Origin: Rhipidocladum racemiflorum
Taxonomy: Eukaryota > Streptophyta > Magnoliopsida > Poales > Poaceae
Reading direction: 5' to 3'
DNA length: 64,000 bases
Assembly: GCA_036346355.1 (NCBI GenBank)
Contig: CM070579.1
Location: forward strand, 4,960,001 to 5,024,000
Part shown: piece after piece, positions 58,207-64,000 of the stretch
Position numbering within the stretch: the stretch's first letter is position 1
Layout of the letters: the number at the start of each line of letters is the position of its first letter
Program-made: the position numbers and the translations under genes
Notes under the pieces: generated by a model
The model's database searches: none
What the model saw: only the letters and a program-made list of their open reading frames with translations
What the model was told of the DNA's origin: nothing

Positions 58207-58223
58207 TTGGCGCGCGGTAGGGG
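58207..58223 (+). other. Primer-binding site of the Tat element
   Basis: TTGGCGCGCGGTAGGGG, close to the TGGCGCGCCAGGTAGGGG type used by grass Tat elements. The tRNA is not assigned from sequence alone. Confidence 0.7.
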
Positions 58224-58274
58224 TTCTCGGCGTCTTCACCGACATCCTCATCTTCGGTTCCCATTCTCCTCCTG

Positions 58275-60060
58275 ATGGCCTCCTTCCACCACGATTCACC
58301 GATGTCGAGGGGTGGATCCGCCGGCACCCTCGATTTCATCGTCACCACGGCGGAGAGCTTGTCCTCATTCCCACTGCCGTCGGACCGGCGCGCCGTCAAG
58401 AAGCCTGGATGCGGTTGCCGATGTCTCAAGAACCTCCGCCTCGAGCCCCGTGATAGCCACGCGGGCGGGCGTTCGCTGCGCCGCAAGATCGCTTTGCTCT
58501 GGCGACGCCGCTTTACGAGCCGCGGCGGCGGCGGTTCCACCCTCCACGGGCTCTCAACTCGTGGCCATGGCCGACTACGCGCCGGCTTCCCTCCACGACC
58601 TACTGGCGGATTCCTCCAGCCACGGCTCTAGCTCCGACAAAGAGTATCCCCTGCGCAGGGCGTACTCTCGCGAGTGCAACATGACGGTGCGGCGAAACTG
58701 CCCTTCCACTTCGCTACCCTCGGGACCCTCCTCCCGCGACGGCGCGGGCGGGAGGAATCCGGCGGAAGACGACGACAAGCACCATAACGCCGCCGACCTT
58801 CGGCAACAGCGAGGAGCTAGAGGCCCGAAGGCCGAGCTCGACAAGCTCCAGTCGAGCCGAGCGCCGCCGGCCTAACCCACCACTCGCCTCCGGCGCGCTA
58901 CCAGGCGCTGTCTGTGCATCAGTTAGCTGGTGAGGAGACGAACGACCTTCCGTTCTTCCCTCACGCCAACCGTAACATTGCCGCGGCCGCAATGCCGCTC
59001 GAGGCTGCTCGAGCCAACAGAGCTAGAAGCCAAGGCCACCTATCGAACCTCCGGATCGGTAGAACGCGTCTTTGTCGTTCAAGCACGCCCAAGGTTCCGA
59101 CTCCCGACGGACGAAGCGCCACTTCGGCCGCTGGGCTACTCCCTCACAGGCCGACGAGCCCGGCCAAGACGGCCCGCTTCCACGAGGTCCCCAGGCATCA
59201 TACACCCCGGTGCGCCACCGCCTGGGGGACAAGTATGATCTTCGCACCACCCTCGAGGCGCGAAGGAGAGCTACCGATGCAGCAGCGCCCTCGCAGGTCG
59301 CCGATAGCGGGCGACGCAACCATTCCGACCCGGGATTCGACGGTCCCGGGCCGTGTGCGTTCACCCGCCTCATCCGCAACACCGACTTCCCGACCAGGTT
59401 CCGGGCCCCGACTAACATAGCCAAATACACAGGGGCCACCAACCCGATGAACGGCTAGAAGACTATCGGCTCGCCTGCCGAGTGGGAGCGACGGATGACT
59501 CCTTCATCATCCAGTATCTCCCCATCTACCTTGCGGACTCAGCCCGAGCCTAGCTCGAGTACCTGCCCGCAGACACCATCGGCAGCTGGGCTGACCTGAC
59601 GAACCTTTTCGTCGGGAACTTCCAGGGCACCTACAAACGCCCTGGCAACTCCTGGGGACTCAAGAGCCGCAGCAAATGGGAAACCCTCCGAGACTACATC
59701 CGCCGCTTCTCCCAACAAGTGCAACGAGCTCCCGACATCCGTGGACGCCCGACGTCGTCGGGCATTCATCTACGGCACCACGTGCGAGGCCCTGGTCCAC
59801 AAGCTGGTGTCAGGCGAAACCCGGACCACCAAGGAGCTCCTCGACATCGCCACCAATCACGCCTCGGCGAGGAGGCCGTGGGGGCCATCTTCGAAAGGAA
59901 GGCGACCCACAAAAGCGGCCGGCCTCGGGGCCGGCGCCCCCTCCGGCATACGACAAAGGAAGCGGAAGGGGAAGCGAGCGCGAAGGCCGAATAAGTCGCC
60001 GGCTGGGCGACCGACCGCCAAGCAAGAGCCGCCGACGCCCGACCGATTCGAGAAACTGAT
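58275..60060 (+). pseudogene. gag: Tat gag (frameshifted)
   Basis: ATG at 58275 opens a short segment, then the frame shifts. MADYAPASLHDLLADSS (58567-58617) marks the N-terminal region. The gag core is spread over frames: CAFTRLIRNTDFPTRFRAPT (about 59353-59412), KYTGATNP with an in-frame stop at 59455-59457, then DYIRRFSQQVQRAP-type and YGTTCEALVHKLVSGE residues (about 59690-59830) and TTKELLDIATNHAS. A basic tail follows (about 59880-60010). Several losses of one or two bases are visible, so no continuous gag can be read. Confidence 0.82.
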
Positions 60061-60826
60061 GGATAGTCTGTGCCCGAACCACGACTATCCCGTCAAACAC
60101 AAGTATCGGGACTGCGAAGTCTTGAAGCGGTTTCTCTTCGGAAACCCCTCGACATCACGGGGTAAGGGGAAGAAGCGCGACCCGGCACCCGACGCCGGGG
60201 CGAAGGGCGATGAGCCAGCCGACGAGTTCCCACAGCTCGACGGTTGCCTCATGATCTTCGGAGGGGCAGAGTGCTATGCCGACAAGCGACGGTTGAAGCT
60301 CGCCCACCGAGAGGTTCACACGGCTACCCCCGCCGTGCCCTCCTACTTAAGGTGGTCGGAGTGCCCGATCGCCTTCGATCGGACCGACCACCCTGGCCAC
60401 ATCCCGCACCCGGGACGCTACCCGCTCGTCGTCGACCCCATCGTGGGGACGAAGCGCCTGACCAAGGCGTTGATGGACGGCGGCAGCAGTCTCAACATCA
60501 TGTATGTTGAGACCCTGGATGCCCTGGGGGTCCCTCGCTCCGCCCTCCGGCCAAGCAGGGCGCCTTTCCACGGCGTTGTCCCAGGTCAACAGGCCCACCC
60601 CCTCGGACAGGTCGGCCTGCCCGTCACCTTTGGGAGCCCAGACAACTTCCGCACCGAGAACCTCACTTTCGAGGTTGTGGACTTTCCCGGCTCCTACCAC
60701 GCCATCCTGGGACGGCCTTGCTACGCGAAGTTCATGGCTGTCCCCAACTACACCTATCTCAAGCTGAAGATGCCAGGGCCGCAGGTGTCATCACCGTGGC
60801 GCATCCTTCCACCGCCTACAATCTAG
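60060..60826 (+). CDS. Tat protease region (open frame)
   Basis: Uninterrupted from the gag tail in the frame 59741-60826. A knuckle-like CPNHDYPVKHKYRDC (about 60071-60115) is followed by the aspartic protease with active site LMDGGSSLNIMY (catalytic Asp at 60475-60477), the flap region, and YHAILGRPCYAKFMAVPNYT (about 60698-60757), a conserved Gypsy protease end. The stop at 60824 comes from a shift near 60785, before the linker to RT. Confidence 0.85.
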
Positions 60827-60836
60827 CGGCGAAGCG

Positions 60837-61800
60837 TTGCCGGCTGGCCTCGGCGATTGCCGCTTAGCCGAGCTCGCCACTCCAGGAGAAGGCCTCGAGT
60901 CCGCCCGACTACGGCAAATCGGGACGAAGCTCCTTCAACCGCGGAGGACACGAAGGAGGTCGCGGTCGATCCCGAAGATCCCGCCAAGACTGCGGCGGAT
61001 CGGGCCGCCACGCCAAATAGGAAAGCGCGCTCGTCGACTTCCTCCGGGCAAACCGAGACGTCTTCGCTTGGAGACCCTCGGATATGCCAGGAGTTCCGAA
61101 AGAGGTCGCCGAGCATTCCCTGAACATTCGACCGGGATCGGACCCGATCGCCCGGCGCTACGCCCGTTCGACGAAGAAAAGCGCCAGACCATTGGGGAAG
61201 AGATCGTCAAACTTTTGGCCGCCGGCTTTGTAAGGGAGGTGCATCACCCCGAGTGGCTCGCTAATCCCGTCCTTGTAAAGAAAAAGTTGGGGCAATGGAG
61301 AATGTATGTTGACTACACGAGCCTCAACAAGGCCTGTCCGAAAGATCCATTCCCATTACCTCGCATCGACCAGGTCGTGGACTCCACCGCCGGGTGCGAG
61401 TCCCTTTCCTTCTTGGACGCCTATTCAGGCTACCACCAAATTGCGATGAAGGAGTCCGACCAGCTCGCGACCTCCTTCATCACCCCGTACGGCTCGTACT
61501 GTTACGTCACGATGCCTTTTGGTCTGAAAAACGCAGGCGCCACGTACCAGCGGTGTATGCAGGCGTGTTTTTCAGACCAAATTGGCCGTAACATCGAAGC
61601 CTACGTCGATGACATCGTTGTCAAAACCAGGAAGGTCGATGGCCTCATCGCCGATCTGGAGGAGACTTTTGCGAACCTCCGACGGTTTCGCGTAAAGCTC
61701 AACCCCGAGAAATGCGTCTTCGGGGTCCCCAAGGGCAAGCTGCTGGGCTTTATCGTCTCTGAGCACGGCATCGAAGCCAACCAACGATCTGAAGGGAGTT
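60837..61800 (+). CDS. pol: Tat reverse transcriptase (open frame within broken pol)
   Basis: RT motifs in order: LLAAGFVREVHHPEWLANPV (about 61210-61270), WRMYVDYTSLNKACPKDPFP (about 61299-61358), SFLDAYSGYHQI (about 61410-61445), FGLKNAGATYQR (about 61520-61555), catalytic YVDD at 61602-61613 and LNPEKCVFGV (about 61700-61730). The frame continues to 61934, but a shift near 61795 moves the connection and RNase H to another frame. It copies element RNA into DNA. Confidence 0.9.
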
Positions 61801-61806
61801 CAGAGA

Positions 61807-62390
61807 TTGATGGGGTGCCTCGCGGCACTAAGTCGCTTCGTATCCCGCCTCGGCAAACGCGGGATGCCACTCTACAAGCTGATGAAGAAGTCCGACCGCT
61901 TTTCCTGGACCCACGAAGCTCAGGAAGCCTTTAGTCGACTAAAGGCCTTTCTGACCTCACCTCCGGTCCTGGTCGCCCCGGAGCCACAGGAGCCTTTGCT
62001 CCTCTACATCGCCGCCACGACTCAGGTCGTCAGCGCGGCACTTGTTGTGGAGCGAGCGGAGGAAGGACGCGTTTTCAAGGTGCAGAGGTCGGTCTACTTC
62101 GTCAGCGAGGTGCTCTCCGAAACAAAGGTCCGATATCCCCAGATACAGAAGTTGCTGTACTCAGTGCTCATTACCAAGAGGAAGCTTGCCCATTACTTCG
62201 ATCGACACCCCATCTCCGTGGTAACCTCCTCACCACTCGGAGAAGTCGTCCACAACCGCGACGCTACCGGAAGAATCGCCAAGTGGGCTCTCGAGCTCAA
62301 TGGCCTCGACATATCGTACGTCCCCAGGACGGCGATCAAGTCCCAGGTCTTGGCGGACTTCGTCGCCGAGTGGACCGAGGCGCAAGTCCC
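61807..62390 (+). CDS. pol: Tat RNase H (first, Gypsy-type)
   Basis: Open in the frame 61807-62886. The tether region FSRLKAFLTSPPVL (about 61930-61970) leads to a degenerate RNase H core (LLLYIAATTQVVSAALVVE, VYFVSEVLSETKVRYPQIQK, WALELNGLDISYVPRTAIKS). The usual catalytic Asp of the first strand is replaced in this lineage (YIAAT), consistent with the reported loss of activity of the original RNase H in Tat elements that gained a second one. Confidence 0.82.
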
Positions 62391-62886
62391 TGCGGTGGTC
62401 GAGGACCCGGAGTACTGGACGATGTACTTCGATGGGTCTTACACCAAGAATGGGGCCGGCGCGGGGGTCGTCATCATCTCCCCACTCGGCAACAAGCTCC
62501 GGTATGCCATCCGCCTACTCTTCGACGCCACCAACAATGTCGCCGAGTACGAAGCCCTCGTCAATGGCCTTCGGATCGCCGCCGACCTGGGCGCACGACG
62601 GCTCTACGTTCACGGCGACTCCAAGCTGGTCGTCGACCAAGTGATGAAAGCCACCGAGCCCCGTGGACGCTTCGGATGGGCGCCATCGCTGGAGGTCCGC
62701 AAGCTCGAAGAGAAGTTCAAGGGTTTCGAGCTCCATCACAGCTACCGACGCTATAACGGTGAAGCCGACTCCCTCGCCAACCTCGCCTCCGGAAAGGGGC
62801 CGGTTCCCCCTGGAATCTTCGTTTCCGACCTCAGCAGCCCATCAATCCGGTTGGACTCGAGTACCGAGGGCGCCACCGACCCCTAG
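62391..62886 (+). CDS. pol: Tat second RNase H (archaeal-type)
   Basis: Same frame as the preceding domain. WTMYFDGSYTKNGAGAGVV (Asp at 62431-62433), NNVAEYEALVNGL (Glu near 62545), VHGDSKLVVDQVM (Asp near 62620) and RRYNGEADSLANLAS (Asp near 62770) give the full acidic set of an active RNase H. The extra archaeal-type domain between RNase H and integrase is diagnostic of Tat-lineage Gypsy. Ends at a stop at 62884-62886. Confidence 0.87.
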
Positions 62887-62929
62887 AAGGCGGATGCTCC
62901 GGCCGATTTTCGGTCAGACGCTCACCCGC

Positions 62930-63830
62930 CCGTGTCGGATTCGAGCGTCCTGAACATCGAGACCGACTGGAGACAGCCCTTCGTCGATCGGTTGACAGAC
63001 GGGTCGCTCCCCGCCGATACCACCGAGGCGCGGCGCCTCGCCCGGCGGGCGAAGTCGTTCGTCCTGGTCGGCGCCCTCTACAAAGGAGCCGTCGGGAATC
63101 CTTCGGCGCGTTCCGATCGACCAAGGGAAGCACCTTCTGCTGGATATCCACGACGGGGTGTGCGGGCACCATGCCGCGCCGCGGTCCCTGGTAGGAAAAG
63201 CCTTCCGACAAGGTTTCTACTGGCCGACCGCCGTAGCAGATGCGACCCAAATCGTCCGCACCTGCGAAGGATGTCAATTCTTCGCCAGACAGACGCACCT
63301 TCCTGCGTAAGCCCTGCAGACAATCCCCATCACGTGGCCCTTCGCGGTTTGGGGGCTCGATCTGGTCGGGCCCTTCAAGAAGGCGCCCGGGGGCTTCACT
63401 CACTTACTCGTCGCCGTGGACAAGTTCACAAAGTGGATCGAAGCCAAGCCGTTGGCAAAGATCACATCGGCGCAGGCAGCAGGCTTCTTCCGCGATATTG
63501 TCTACCGCTTCAGGGTGCCCAACTCCATCATCACCGATAATGGGACGCAGTTCACAGGGAAGGAGTTTCTCGAGTTCTGCGACAACTTCAATATCCGAGT
63601 CGACTGGGCGGCAATAGCGCACCCCCGGGCCAACGGCCAGGCCGAGCGAGCCAACGGCATGATCCTCCAAGGACTCAAGCCGCGAATCTTGATCGGCGAA
63701 GAAATTCGCGGGACGGTGGGCCGCCGAGCTACCACCCGTTCTTTGGAGTCTACGAACCACGCCGACCCGGTCGACCGGGTTCACACCTTTCTTCTTGGTA
63801 TTCGGAGCGGAGGCTGTCCTCCCGACTGAC
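62930..63830 (+). pseudogene. pol: Tat integrase (frameshifted, incomplete)
   Basis: The zinc-binding region is broken over frames (FVLVGALYKGAV, about 63058; CEGCQFFARQTH-type residues near 63265). The core shows the first catalytic Asp in WGLDLVGP (63359-63361), the second in ITDNGTQF (63536-63538) and the Glu in QAERANGM (63644-63646), with 35-residue spacing between the last two. The first Asp is in a different frame from the others because of a shift near 63405. The region after 63700 is again shifted, and the gene continues past the window. Confidence 0.87.
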
Positions 63831-64000
63831 CTTGAGTACGGTGCGCCAAGGGTGCAGAACTACGACAGCGCACGAGGAATCGAGGAACAGCAGGATGACC
63901 TCGACCAACTCGACGAGGCTCGAGATATCGCGGTCTTACGGTCGGCTAAGTATCAGCAGGCGCTGCGCCGCTACCACGGCCGACGGGTTCGCGGCCGCTC
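63831..64000 (+). pseudogene. Tat integrase C-terminal region, cut by window edge
   Basis: Frame with EYGAPRVQNYDSARG-type residues and LDQLDEARDIAVLRSAKYQQ, the conserved post-core region of Tat integrases, running to the window end. Separated from the preceding core by a shift. Confidence 0.65.

Larger units (their letters stand above)
57292..64000 (+). mobile_element. Tat-lineage Gypsy retrotransposon (5' part, cut by window edge)
   Basis: 5' LTR, primer-binding site, gag, protease, RT, RNase H, a second archaeal-type RNase H and integrase in Gypsy order. The double RNase H marks the Tat (Ogre/Retand-type) lineage. The 3' LTR lies beyond the window, so length and target duplication cannot be stated. 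Frames are broken at several sites. Confidence 0.92.

Noticed and set aside
57545..58453. 302-residue open frame at the start of the Tat element
   Set aside because: Spans the LTR, TATA box and primer-binding site, so it cannot be a gag product; GC-rich chance frame.

Overview
This window is plant nuclear DNA, almost certainly from a grass (Poaceae). The evidence is Stowaway (TA target), Tourist (TAA target) and Micron-like (TA-microsatellite) MITEs, Sirevirus Copia elements, a chromodomain Gypsy element and a Tat-type Gypsy element. I find no intact host gene, tRNA, rRNA or CRISPR array in 64 kb. Nearly everything recognisable is a transposable element, and most reading frames are broken by frameshifts.

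Layout. 1-5 kb: AT-rich DNA with paired MITEs, two of them in a TA microsatellite, then hAT-, Tourist- and Stowaway-type MITEs and an LTR remnant. 6.0-20.4 kb: a probable Gypsy LTR (minus strand) split by a complete 11.6-kb Sirevirus (8500-20106, target duplication GGAGC) with gag, pol, a third env-like ORF, serial polypurine tracts and palindrome-rich LTRs. 20-38 kb: lower-density DNA with small DNA transposons: four copies of one hAT MITE family (including the one at 2.4 kb), a second hAT MITE family, a 1.37-kb hAT element with a perfect 8-bp duplication, a Mutator-like foldback element, a decayed hAT transposase, a Tourist, a Stowaway and a probable Gypsy LTR.

38-57 kb: a deep nest. A Copia integrase relic is split by a Sirevirus solo LTR (38300-39644, AGTTC duplication). 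It is followed by a truncated Gypsy-like LTR. Then comes an old Sirevirus 5' LTR beginning at 40848, split by a 664-bp solo LTR that itself received a full-length chromovirus (41768-52070, minus strand, duplication CTCGC). A second Sirevirus solo LTR lies at 52936-54311. The old Sirevirus gag follows, abutting an unrelated Copia RT/RNase H fragment. 57.3 kb to the end: the 5' LTR, gag and pol of a Tat-lineage Gypsy element, cut by the window edge.

The least expected signal is an array of short CG-centred palindromes (TCGGAxxxTCCGA or CCGGAxxxTCCGG type) in the LTRs of two Sirevirus families and also in the LTR of the unrelated chromovirus. One 20-base motif is identical between the Copia and Gypsy LTRs. 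The same palindromes recur in the non-LTR spacer between pol and the env-like ORF of the intact Sirevirus.
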